Shown one piece after another: positions 46,965-55,474 of a stretch of 64,000 nt of DNA. The notes under the pieces were generated by a model that was given only the letters and a program-made list of their open reading frames with translations, ran no database searches and was not told the DNA's origin. Position 1 is the stretch's first letter, and each line of letters opens with the position of its first letter. Made by a program: the position numbers and the translations under genes. Source of the stretch: Pukyongia sp. (lineage in GTDB: Bacteria; Bacteroidota; Bacteroidia; Flavobacteriales; Flavobacteriaceae); NCBI GenBank assembly GCA_030148705.1, contig JASBSY010000014.1:558001-622000 (forward strand), in the 5' to 3' direction.

Positions 46965-48165
46965 TAGTAAACCCCCACGAATCGCGATTACCGGGATGGG
47001 AATCATTTCGGCAATCGGGAGAACGCCTGAGGAACACCTTTCCAGTTTAGTTCAGGCGAAGAGCGGCTTGCGAAAGCTGCAACACATAGAAAGCATCTAC
47101 AATAATAAAATTCCGGTTGGCGAGATAAATTCCTCCAATGAACAACTTGCTAAAGATTTAACCCTTCCTGAGGATCACAACTACACCCGCACTGCTATTT
47201 TAGGATGTCTCGCGGCCAAACATGCAATTCGTGATGCCGGATTATTGACTTCCAACCTTAAAAATGACGCTTTAATTTCAGCTACCACGGTAGGAGGGAT
47301 GGACATGACCGAACGTTATTTTAAAGAATTTGGATCGAACCCGGAGGTGCAGAAGTATATCGACAGTCACGAGGCAGGCGACAGCACCCATAAGATTGCC
47401 CAACAATTAGGAATCGAAGGATTTGTCACCACTATCAGTACGGCCTGTTCATCGGGAGCGAACGCACTTATGCTGGCCGCCCGGTTGATACGTTCTGGTA
47501 TGGCCGAGCGTGTAATCGCCGGGGGTACGGATGCTTTATCGAAATTTACCGTCAACGGCTTTAATTCCCTAATGATCTTGTCGGGAGAAGCCTGTAAACC
47601 CTTCGATCGGCATCGTGACGGACTAAATCTTGGGGAGGCTGCTGCCTACCTTGTACTGGAATCTGAAACCGCGGCTAACAGGCGGGGTGCAAGGATTCGT
47701 GCATGGCTTAGCGGCTACGGCAATGCAAATGATTCACACCATCAAACGGCCTCTTCTCCCGAAGGGGACGGAGCATTTTTAGCAATGAATGCGGCCCTGA
47801 AAAGCTCAGGCCTTCAGGCGACGCAAATCGATTACGTAAACGCCCATGGAACAGCTACTCCTAATAACGATCTTTCAGAAAGTAAGGCACTACTGCGTAT
47901 TTTTGGGGATGCAATTCCGCCGTTTAGTTCAACCAAGCCGTTTACAGGTCATACCTTGGCGGCGGCCGGTGCTGTGGAAGCCGTATTTAGTATACTTGCG
48001 CTCGAAAACGGAGTAGTACTGCCGAATCTGAATTACAAAGAACCCATTCGGGAAACCGGGCTGCAGCCTGCGACAGTATGTATCCCGAATGTGATGCAAC
48101 ACGTCCTCTCTAATTCATTTGGATTTGGCGGAAATTGTACAACCTTAATCCTGAGCAAATCGTGA
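46942..48165 (+). CDS. Beta-ketoacyl-ACP synthase (FabF-like), second active copy
   Basis: A 407-residue KAS with the complete triad: Cys169 in TACSSGANAL, His302 in HGTATPNND and His337 in GHTLAAAGAVEA. The start PRIAITGMGIISAIG is the family N-terminus, so translation must begin upstream of it. The only codon in frame is TTG 46942, inside the ACP gene, which makes a 23-bp overlap. With KS1 and the CLF-like gene it would extend the polyene. Confidence 0.9.
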   Translation: MTKTGPNNSKPPRIAITGMGIISAIGRTPEEHLSSLVQAKSGLRKLQHIESIYNNKIPVGEINSSNEQLAKDLTLPEDHNYTRTAILGCLAAKHAIRDAGLLTSNLKNDALISATTVGGMDMTERYFKEFGSNPEVQKYIDSHEAGDSTHKIAQQLGIEGFVTTISTACSSGANALMLAARLIRSGMAERVIAGGTDALSKFTVNGFNSLMILSGEACKPFDRHRDGLNLGEAAAYLVLESETAANRRGARIRAWLSGYGNANDSHHQTASSPEGDGAFLAMNAALKSSGLQATQIDYVNAHGTATPNNDLSESKALLRIFGDAIPPFSSTKPFTGHTLAAAGAVEAVFSILALENGVVLPNLNYKEPIRETGLQPATVCIPNVMQHVLSNSFGFGGNCTTLILSKS

Positions 48166-49181
48166 AAGCAGTCTATATAAAAAGCGCTGTTGCGATCTCT
48201 GCACAGGATACTTTCAGCGATAACAGAATTCCTGCGGAGCTGATGCCTGCGACTATTTCGGTGGCAAATGCGATTCAACCGGAATACAAAGATTATATTT
48301 CCCCGGCTTCTGCAAGACGCATGGCTCCGGCGGTAAAAATGGGAATTGCAGCTGCTTCCAGGGCCTTGTCATTAGCCAAAATCTCCAATCCGGACGGCAT
48401 AATCGCAGGTACCGGTATGGGTTGTTTAATGGATACGGAAAAATTTCTGAATAACATCCTTGAGAACAAGGAAGAGTTTATTACGCCCACCTCGTTTATA
48501 CAGTCTACTCATAACACTGTGGCAGGGCAGATCGGAATCATGCTGGATTGTAAGGCCTACAACAGCACCTATGTTCACGGATCATTGTCTTTCGAATCTG
48601 CCCTGGTAGATGCACAACTTCAGATAGAAGAAGGCGCAGCGAAGAACATTTTGGTTGGCGCCGTAGATGAACTGGGAATCGAATTCTACCAACACACAAG
48701 TTTGCGGAATAGCCAAAGAAAAAGTACGACCCTGCCGGCGGGTGAAGGTGCAGCTTTTTTTGTAATTTCAGACGATAAAGAACAAGCCATGGCCCAATTA
48801 ACAGCTTTGGAAACAATACGCAATTGTGGAATAGACCAGCTCCAAACTCGATTGCACACTTTTTTAACCCAAAGTAAGTGTAAGCTGACCGATATCGACC
48901 TGCTGGTGCTGGGCAACAATGGCGGTAAGTGGGATACCTATTACGATCGGTTGAGAGCTTTTTTTCCGAATATCAGGTCTATAAACTATAAACCACTCAC
49001 CGGGGAGCACCACAGCGTATCGGCTTTTGCGTGCTGGCTGGGTTGTATATTGCTGTCGGATAGATCCCGACTCAACGAATGGGACAATAGAATTACGGAC
49101 AATACAAAACCACGCCTTATATTGTTGTACAATCAAAGTGAAGGAATGAACCACAGTTTTATGTTACTTAAAGAATGTTGA
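48162..49181 (+). CDS. Ketosynthase-like protein without the catalytic Cys (chain-length-factor candidate)
   Basis: A 339-residue thiolase-fold protein related to KAS in GTGMGCLMDTEKFL and AGEGAAFFVIS. The nucleophile segment is STYVHGSLSFESALV, with no Cys, and the two active-site His motifs are absent except GEHHSVSAFACW. It is the layout of a chain-length factor that pairs with the upstream ketosynthase. I start it at GTG 48162 (overlapping the KS stop, GTGA); the frame extends to a TTG at 48135. Confidence 0.72.
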   Translation: MKAVYIKSAVAISAQDTFSDNRIPAELMPATISVANAIQPEYKDYISPASARRMAPAVKMGIAAASRALSLAKISNPDGIIAGTGMGCLMDTEKFLNNILENKEEFITPTSFIQSTHNTVAGQIGIMLDCKAYNSTYVHGSLSFESALVDAQLQIEEGAAKNILVGAVDELGIEFYQHTSLRNSQRKSTTLPAGEGAAFFVISDDKEQAMAQLTALETIRNCGIDQLQTRLHTFLTQSKCKLTDIDLLVLGNNGGKWDTYYDRLRAFFPNIRSINYKPLTGEHHSVSAFACWLGCILLSDRSRLNEWDNRITDNTKPRLILLYNQSEGMNHSFMLLKEC

Positions 49182-49942
49182 ATTTCAGAATCATATTGTT
49201 CTTTTTTTTAGGAGCTCTCGTGTTTCTTATTCACTGGGATTGGGGAGCCGTTGTAAGCATATGGTGGTATGTGCTTCTTGCCGTGATTTTCCTGATCGTG
49301 CTCATCGTGGCATCCTTTTCCATGAGCTGGGATTTCTTTCTGAAGTCGTATACGGGTAATATCAAATTACGTTCAAAGCAAGTCGCAATTACCTTCGACG
49401 ACGGCCCTCATCCGGATTTCACACCACTAGTTCTCGACATTCTCGGGAGGTATAATGCCAAGGCCACGTTTTTTTGCATAGGAAACCGGGCCAGGGCCAA
49501 TCCCGATATTGTACGGGCAATCCATAATAATGGCCACCAATTGGGCAACCACTCTTATTCGCATAAAAGTAAAATCGATTTCAGCAGCAAGGCCGAATGG
49601 GTGGAACAGCTTGGTAGGACCGATAACATTCTATCATCAATAACCGGAAAGAACATTGAACTTTTTCGTCCGCCATTCGGGGTTACAACTCCCAGTCTGG
49701 GGAGGGCAATTAAGGAAACCGGTCATACGGTCGTGGGATGGAATATTCGGCCATTCGACACAGTGCGAAAAAATAAAAAAGCGGTATCAAAATTCATTTG
49801 CAGGCGAATAAGACCGGGCAGCGTTGTATTATTACACGATACCCACGAACGGATCCCCGGAATTCTGGAACATTTGTTGCTATTTTTGCAGCAGAACGGA
49901 TATGTTTCCGTTACGGTTAAAGAATTGATGAATGAAACATAG
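49175..49942 (+). CDS. Membrane-anchored NodB-family polysaccharide deacetylase
   Basis: A 255-residue protein with two N-terminal TM segments (about 5-22 and 27-47) and a CE4 domain. The motifs are ITFDDGPHPDFTPLVLDI (motif 1), GHQLGNHSYSHKS (motif 2), FRPPFGVTTPSLG (motif 3) and VLLHDTHER (motif 5). All metal ligands are present. Its position in a pigment operon is unusual; it may process a glycan or an acyl group on the head group. It overlaps the CLF-like gene by 7 bp and LolA by 11 bp. Confidence 0.82.
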   Translation: MLNFRIILFFFLGALVFLIHWDWGAVVSIWWYVLLAVIFLIVLIVASFSMSWDFFLKSYTGNIKLRSKQVAITFDDGPHPDFTPLVLDILGRYNAKATFFCIGNRARANPDIVRAIHNNGHQLGNHSYSHKSKIDFSSKAEWVEQLGRTDNILSSITGKNIELFRPPFGVTTPSLGRAIKETGHTVVGWNIRPFDTVRKNKKAVSKFICRRIRPGSVVLLHDTHERIPGILEHLLLFLQQNGYVSVTVKELMNET

Positions 49943-50567
49943 ACTTTTCTTACTAGTTATCCTTTTGTTGAGTGGCCTGTCCGCTCAACTTTACTCACAG
50001 ACAGCACTTTCCGAAGGGGAACAGCAGGCATTACGGCAGTTAGTGCGACAGCACTCCCTGTCGATTAATACGATGCTGAGTGATTTTAACCAACAAAAAC
50101 ACATTGGAGTTTTGAGTAATGAGCTCCTCTCAAAGGGGCGACTTGCTTTTTCGGCGCCGGATAGGATTCGTTGGGAATATACAGAGCCCGAACCATATCA
50201 GGTAATTTTTAAAAATGAAATGTTGTATGTGAATAATGCCGGGAAGAAGGAAGAACTGAGGCTGGCATCCAATCGAATATTCCGAAGTTTTAACGACCTA
50301 ATGATAAACAGCATAAAAGGGGATATGTTCGATGAAGAGAATTTCGACATCTCGTATTATAAGACAGAGCAGGCATTCCTGGTGCGATTCGCTCCTATGG
50401 ATAAACGGTTGCAGAAGTATATTTCCACCTTCGAGTTGTATTTTCTCAAGGATACAGGGGCGGTGAAGCAGGTAAAATTGATAGAACCAAATGAGGATTT
50501 TACCCTCATCACCTTCAGCAACAAACAGCTGAACACCATTTTGGAAGAAAGTTTATTCAAACAGTAA
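49932..50567 (+). CDS. LolA-like outer-membrane lipoprotein carrier
   Basis: A 211-residue periplasmic protein with a Sec signal (ending AQLYSQ) and a LolA half-barrel: DFNQQKHIGVLSNELLSKGR, FSAPDRIRWEYTEPEPYQVI, and a C-terminal LYFLKDTGAVKQVKL. LolA homologues are standard in aryl-polyene and flexirubin clusters, where they are thought to carry the hydrophobic product across the periplasm. It overlaps the deacetylase by 11 bp and lies near the exporter. Confidence 0.87.
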   Translation: MKHRLFLLVILLLSGLSAQLYSQTALSEGEQQALRQLVRQHSLSINTMLSDFNQQKHIGVLSNELLSKGRLAFSAPDRIRWEYTEPEPYQVIFKNEMLYVNNAGKKEELRLASNRIFRSFNDLMINSIKGDMFDEENFDISYYKTEQAFLVRFAPMDKRLQKYISTFELYFLKDTGAVKQVKLIEPNEDFTLITFSNKQLNTILEESLFKQ

Positions 50568-50570
50568 GGG

Positions 50571-50942
50571 ATGCAGTTAGTCGGTTTTTATAACATACTC
50601 GATTTTAACACGGATTCATCCAACACCATGGTCGTTAAAATAGAGATCGAGCCTTCGCATACGATCTTCAACGGTCATTTTCCCGGACATGCCGTTACGC
50701 CGGGTGTGGCCTTACTTCAAATCATCAAGGAGCTACTGGAATCACATTTGAACGCGAAGCTAAGAATGCTATCGGCCAGCCATGTTAAGTTCCTTTTGCC
50801 GGTTTACCCGCAAGCAGAGAACCAACTTGTTTTTCATCTGGAAATTGTGAATGACAAAGGAGTATTTAACGTTAAAAACCGCACTACTTTTCCAAACGGT
50901 GATGTGGTGTTAAATTGTAATGCTATTTTTACGGCAGAATAA
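50571..50942 (+). CDS. Hotdog-fold 3-hydroxyacyl-ACP dehydratase (FabA/FabZ-like)
   Basis: A 123-residue hotdog protein with the motif FNGHFPGHAVTPGVALLQII (His36), matching the FabZ catalytic His and the conserved HFP...PG segment. It is a second dehydratase alongside the one at 43440; aryl-polyene clusters commonly use two (ApeI/ApeP). Confidence 0.85.
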   Translation: MQLVGFYNILDFNTDSSNTMVVKIEIEPSHTIFNGHFPGHAVTPGVALLQIIKELLESHLNAKLRMLSASHVKFLLPVYPQAENQLVFHLEIVNDKGVFNVKNRTTFPNGDVVLNCNAIFTAE

Positions 50943-50963
50943 AAATGGTCTCAGCCAGACTAT

Positions 50964-52157
50964 ATGAAGTTACCGGAAATAACATCAACCATGAAGCAAT
51001 TGCGATGCTGTGTCGTAATGGCTACCTATAACAATGAAAGAACCCTACGTGAAACCCTGAACGGGGTTTTAGTTTATACTAACGATATTATAATAGTGAA
51101 CGACGGGTCTTTCGATGATACCTCTGCTATTCTAAAGGATTATTCGCAAATTACACAGCTTGTACTGCCTGAGAACAAAGGTAAGGGATATGCGTTGAAA
51201 TTTGGGTTTAAGAAGGCTGTTGCCATGGGCTTCGACTATGCCATTACCCTGGATACCGACGGACAGCATTTTCCTTCCGATATTCCCATTTTTGTCGATT
51301 CGCTGGCAGGCGCCGGCGGAAAAACCATATTTTTAATTGGCGACCGCAATATGAATACTGCCAATGTCCTGGCCAGGAGCGCTAAGGGTAATCGTGTTAG
51401 TGGATACTGGGTGCGGGCGGTAACGGGGCTTGAACTCAACGACTCCCAATCCGGTTTTCGGTTGTATCCCATCAGGGCTTTTGAGAAGATCAGGTTTTTC
51501 AGCTGGACAAAAAAATTCGAATTTGAAACTGAAGCCATCGTAAAAGCCCACTGGCGGGGTATCGAAGTCGCCAATGTTCCCATTCAGATCCTGTATCCCG
51601 AAGATCGCGTTTCCCACTTCCGCCCTTTTATGGATATCGCCAGGATTGTGGTACTTATCATAGGATTCTTAATCGTAAAGGGGCTCTATATCATTCCGCG
51701 GGATTATTTTAGAAGAATAAAAAAAAAAGGATTTAGGAAATTCTTTACTGAAGACTTCCTGGCCAGTCATGATTCACCCAGGAAAAAAGCACTTTCCATT
51801 GCACTGGGGGTTTTTCTTGGTTTATCACCACTGTGGGGATTTCACACGATCATCGTACTATTCCTGGCAATATTGTTCAACCTCAACAAAGTGATCGCCT
51901 TTGCATTTTCCAATATCAGCCTGCCACCATTTATCCCCTTTGTATTGTTAATGAGCGTTCGAACCGGAAACCTGGTGCTTGGGGAGGAATCCTCTTTTTC
52001 GTTGGAACAGATGAGGGATTTCGACTTGGTTAAACATCTGGAGTCCTATTTGGTTGGAAGCATAACACTTTCAGTTGGAGCGGCCCTGATATTTGGATTC
52101 CTGGGATATGTGATATTGAAGCTGATGGAACGAAAACAGATTGTCGCAAATGGATAG
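50964..52157 (+). CDS. GT2 glycosyltransferase fused to a DUF2062 membrane domain
   Basis: A 397-residue two-domain protein. Residues about 13-240 are a GT2-A domain (VVMATYNNERTLRETLNGVL, donor-binding TLDTDGQHFPSD with the DxD, and QSGFRLYP). Residues about 245-390 are DUF2062, with two or three TM segments (KKALSIALGVFLGLSPLWGF). The fusion occurs in aryl-polyene clusters and suggests glycosylation of a lipid-linked or polyene product at the membrane. Its stop overlaps the exporter start by 8 bp. Confidence 0.85.
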   Translation: MKLPEITSTMKQLRCCVVMATYNNERTLRETLNGVLVYTNDIIIVNDGSFDDTSAILKDYSQITQLVLPENKGKGYALKFGFKKAVAMGFDYAITLDTDGQHFPSDIPIFVDSLAGAGGKTIFLIGDRNMNTANVLARSAKGNRVSGYWVRAVTGLELNDSQSGFRLYPIRAFEKIRFFSWTKKFEFETEAIVKAHWRGIEVANVPIQILYPEDRVSHFRPFMDIARIVVLIIGFLIVKGLYIIPRDYFRRIKKKGFRKFFTEDFLASHDSPRKKALSIALGVFLGLSPLWGFHTIIVLFLAILFNLNKVIAFAFSNISLPPFIPFVLLMSVRTGNLVLGEESSFSLEQMRDFDLVKHLESYLVGSITLSVGAALIFGFLGYVILKLMERKQIVANG

Positions 52158-54582
52158 GTACTTTATATACAGCTACAATTATTTCAGCAAACGCAAATGG
52201 TTGTTCTGGTTATGCTGTGGTCTGGTATTTATAGCGCTCGGATTAACGGCCGGAAGGATTCATTTTGAAGAGGACATCTCTCGGTTAATCCCGAATTCGG
52301 AAAAGAACAGTGACTTACAAAGGGTACTGGAGACTGTTAATTTTTCCGATAAGATCGTAGTGCTTATTGAAAAGGAAGCCGGGGGCGATACTGAAGATCT
52401 GATAGCAGCTGCGGATGCGTTTTCAGACAGTTTACTCCCTCGGGCCGATCGATATGTAAAGGAATTTCAAGGCCGGGTGGAAGATGAAACCGCTCTCAGG
52501 ATAATGGATTTGGCCTATGAGAACATGCCACTTTTCCTCAGTGATTCAGATTACGAAATACTCGAATCCCGGGTAGATGCCGATAGTATTAGAAAAATAG
52601 TGGAGGAGAATTATACGACCCTGGTTTCCCCTGCCGGTATTGTCTCAAAACAAACTATTATAAGAGATCCGCTGGGGATTTCCTTACTTGGACTTAAACA
52701 TCTTCAGCAGACGGCCGTTATCGAGAATTTCGAATTGAATGACGGCTATCTGGTGGGCAAGGAGGGCACATATCTGCTACTTTTTATCACCACCCGTTTT
52801 GCTACTTCCGAAACTGCCGAGAACCAAGAGTTCGCTTTGCAGTTGGAAGATATTCGGAAGCAACTGAATATACAGTTCCGGGACATGGCAAGTATAAATT
52901 ATTACGGCGGGGCTCTGATAGCTGTTGCCAATGCCAAACAGATTAAGAGAGATATAACTTTTACCGTTTCCATAGTGGTTGTGATATTGCTTGTGCTCTT
53001 TATCCTCTTCTACCGAAAGCTCAGTATACCATTAATTTTGGGGATGCCTACCTTATTCGGTGCTTTGATGGCCGTTACGGTCCTGTCCTTTGCCCGTACC
53101 GAGATTTCGGCGATCTCCCTTGGGATCGGCTCGGTACTCTTAGGGGTAACCCTGGATTACGGACTTCATATCCTAACTCACTTGAGAAATGGCAGTTCGG
53201 TAACCCAATTGTACAGTGAGGTCACGGCTCCTATCCTGATGAGTGCCCTCACCACTGCCCTGGCTTTTCTGTGTTTGTTATTTATCGATTCCCGTGCCTT
53301 GAACGATCTGGGATTATTTGCTGCCTGCAGTGTTCTCGGAGCCGCAGTATTTGCACTGTTTTTTATTCCGCATGTTTACAGAGGTTCGGGGGAGAAGTTA
53401 AAATCGAATGTACTGGATAAGATCGCCAAGGTTCCGTACCAGAAAAGCAATACCCTTCTTGGAGTGATCGTCCTGGCCAGTGTGATAGGAATCTTTACCT
53501 TCCGTAGCGTGGAGTTTAACGGGGATCTGGGGGAATTTAATTTTGTTCCGCCTTCCCTTCAACAAACCGAAAAGCGCCTGGATACCCTTACGAATATCAC
53601 CGAAAGGTCTTTGTATATAACCGCTTTCGGTGAAGATATAGAAGCGGTACTTCAGCAAAATGAATTGGTTTATGAACGCCTAAAGGTTCATGAAGATTAC
53701 GGCCATATTGAAGGATTTAGTTCGGCCGCAACACTATTCGCCAGTGAAAAAAAGCAGGAGCTCAGGATCAATACGTGGAATGCATTTTGGACCGATTCAC
53801 TGAAAGCCGCGGTGCAGAATGTGCTGGTGGAAAGTGGCAGAACCGTTGGCTTTAAAGAAGGAGCCCATTCCGAATTCTACGAATTACTTCAGAAGGAATT
53901 TCAACCCCTCTCAATTGAAGAATATCGCGATTTCCCCAAAGTTGCGGCAAACGATTTTCTCGCTTCCGAAAGTGGGTTTCATACTGTAACCTCGGTGGTA
54001 AGGGTAAAGCCGGAATTTATTCCAAACATTAAGGCTTCCTTCGAAAATTCGGAGCAGGTGGTCGTGATAGACCGACAGGGATTAAACGAAAGTTTATTGG
54101 GATCGCTAAAAGATGATTTCAACAGCCTGATGCTGTACTGCCTGCTTGCCGTAAGCATCCTGCTTTTACTCTATTACCGAAGTTTGAAATTGTTATTGGT
54201 TACCTTACTGCCAATTATCTTAACCTGGCTAATCACCCTGGGGGCTATGGGAATTCTGGGTTTACAGTTCAACGTGTTCAATGTTATAATTACGGCCTTT
54301 ATTTTTGGCCTGGGTGTGGATTACAGCATCTTTATTACCAACGGATTAATAAGGAAAGCCTCCGGCGATCTCAAGGCGTTACCTACGCATAAGACCTCGG
54401 TGTTACTTTCGGTTATAACGACCTTATTAGGAGTGGGAGTCCTTATCTTTGCCAGGCATCCTGCTCTTAATTCGATTGCCGCAGTCTCGTTGATCGGTAT
54501 ATTAACAGCGGTAATTTTGGCATTTGTGCTGCAACCGGTATTATATCAATTTATTAACTTTAAGTTACCTGCAAAGGAATAA
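52150..54582 (+). CDS. MMPL/RND exporter
   Basis: An 810-residue RND permease: TM1 (about 15-35), a periplasmic domain with FEEDISRLIPNSEKNSDLQR, a TM bundle (about 275-420), a second single TM (about 435-455), a second periplasmic domain and a terminal bundle (about 660-800) with FGLGVDYSIFITNGLIRK. It is the pigment-cluster exporter type, expected to move the acyl-polyene to the periplasm for LolA. I start at ATG 52150 (MDRYFIYSYNYFSKRK); an extension to TTG 52141 exists. Confidence 0.85.
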   Translation: MDRYFIYSYNYFSKRKWLFWLCCGLVFIALGLTAGRIHFEEDISRLIPNSEKNSDLQRVLETVNFSDKIVVLIEKEAGGDTEDLIAAADAFSDSLLPRADRYVKEFQGRVEDETALRIMDLAYENMPLFLSDSDYEILESRVDADSIRKIVEENYTTLVSPAGIVSKQTIIRDPLGISLLGLKHLQQTAVIENFELNDGYLVGKEGTYLLLFITTRFATSETAENQEFALQLEDIRKQLNIQFRDMASINYYGGALIAVANAKQIKRDITFTVSIVVVILLVLFILFYRKLSIPLILGMPTLFGALMAVTVLSFARTEISAISLGIGSVLLGVTLDYGLHILTHLRNGSSVTQLYSEVTAPILMSALTTALAFLCLLFIDSRALNDLGLFAACSVLGAAVFALFFIPHVYRGSGEKLKSNVLDKIAKVPYQKSNTLLGVIVLASVIGIFTFRSVEFNGDLGEFNFVPPSLQQTEKRLDTLTNITERSLYITAFGEDIEAVLQQNELVYERLKVHEDYGHIEGFSSAATLFASEKKQELRINTWNAFWTDSLKAAVQNVLVESGRTVGFKEGAHSEFYELLQKEFQPLSIEEYRDFPKVAANDFLASESGFHTVTSVVRVKPEFIPNIKASFENSEQVVVIDRQGLNESLLGSLKDDFNSLMLYCLLAVSILLLLYYRSLKLLLVTLLPIILTWLITLGAMGILGLQFNVFNVIITAFIFGLGVDYSIFITNGLIRKASGDLKALPTHKTSVLLSVITTLLGVGVLIFARHPALNSIAAVSLIGILTAVILAFVLQPVLYQFINFKLPAKE

Positions 54583-54586
54583 AAAC

Positions 54587-55474
54587 GTGGAGCAGATTAA
54601 GACCATTCCCATAACCCGGGTAAAGAATATTTCGAAGGAGGAATTCGTAAAGAATTTCTACAAACCCCAGCGTCCGGTATTAATTGAAGAGCTTACCCGA
54701 GACTGGCCGGCTTACGAGAAATGGGATATCGATTATATTCAAAGCCTGGCCGGTGAGCAGGTGGTTCCGCTATACAACAACGAGCCTACCAAGGGACGTA
54801 AGAAATCGGTGGTTCCCGCTAAAAAGATGAAGTTGTACGATTACCTCGAAATTCTTAAAAGCCAGCCTACCGACCTGAGGATGTTCTTCTACAATGTCCT
54901 TCAGAAAATGCCGGAATTAACCAGGGATTTTAGTTACCCGGATATCGGCCTTCCCTTCTTTAAGAAGTTACCGGTAATGTTCTTCGGGGGCAAGGGCAGT
55001 AAGGTTTTGGCCCACTACGATATGGATCTTGCCGATCTCCTTCACGTGCATTTCCACGGACATAAACGTGTAATATTATTTGCTCCGGAGCAGGCGAAAC
55101 ACCTGTACAAAGTTCCGTTTACGGTTCATAACCTGGAAGTTATCGATATGGATAATCCCGATTTCAATAAATACCCCGCACTACAACTGGCGGAAGGAAT
55201 TTCGGTTAATATGAAACACGGGGATGCACTTTACATGCCCAGTGGGTATTGGCATTATATAACCTATCTGGACGGGGGATTCTCCATCACGCTGAGGGCA
55301 TTTCCCAGAACAGTGAAAAAACTCGGTAAACTATTCTCCAACCTGCTGTTTATGCGGAATTTCGAAAACCTGATGCGTTTTACCATGGGGCAACAATGGG
55401 TGGACTATAAGGAAAAACGAATGGTAAGACGGCTAAATGAATCCTATTGGCGATCTGCTCATGACAAAGGCTGA
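54587..55474 (+). CDS. JmjC/cupin-like Fe(II) oxygenase
   Basis: A 295-residue cupin-like protein: KPQRPVLIEELTRDWPAYEK is the JmjC-like N-terminal segment. The metal facial triad is likely His143-x-Asp145 (AHYDMDLADLL) and His223 (SGYWHYI), with VHFHGHKRVILFAPEQ between. Members act as Fe(II)/2-oxoglutarate hydroxylases; the substrate here is unknown and could be a pigment or fatty-acyl intermediate. The start is GTG 54587, 4 bp after the exporter stop; there is no in-frame ATG. Confidence 0.8.
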   Translation: MEQIKTIPITRVKNISKEEFVKNFYKPQRPVLIEELTRDWPAYEKWDIDYIQSLAGEQVVPLYNNEPTKGRKKSVVPAKKMKLYDYLEILKSQPTDLRMFFYNVLQKMPELTRDFSYPDIGLPFFKKLPVMFFGGKGSKVLAHYDMDLADLLHVHFHGHKRVILFAPEQAKHLYKVPFTVHNLEVIDMDNPDFNKYPALQLAEGISVNMKHGDALYMPSGYWHYITYLDGGFSITLRAFPRTVKKLGKLFSNLLFMRNFENLMRFTMGQQWVDYKEKRMVRRLNESYWRSAHDKG

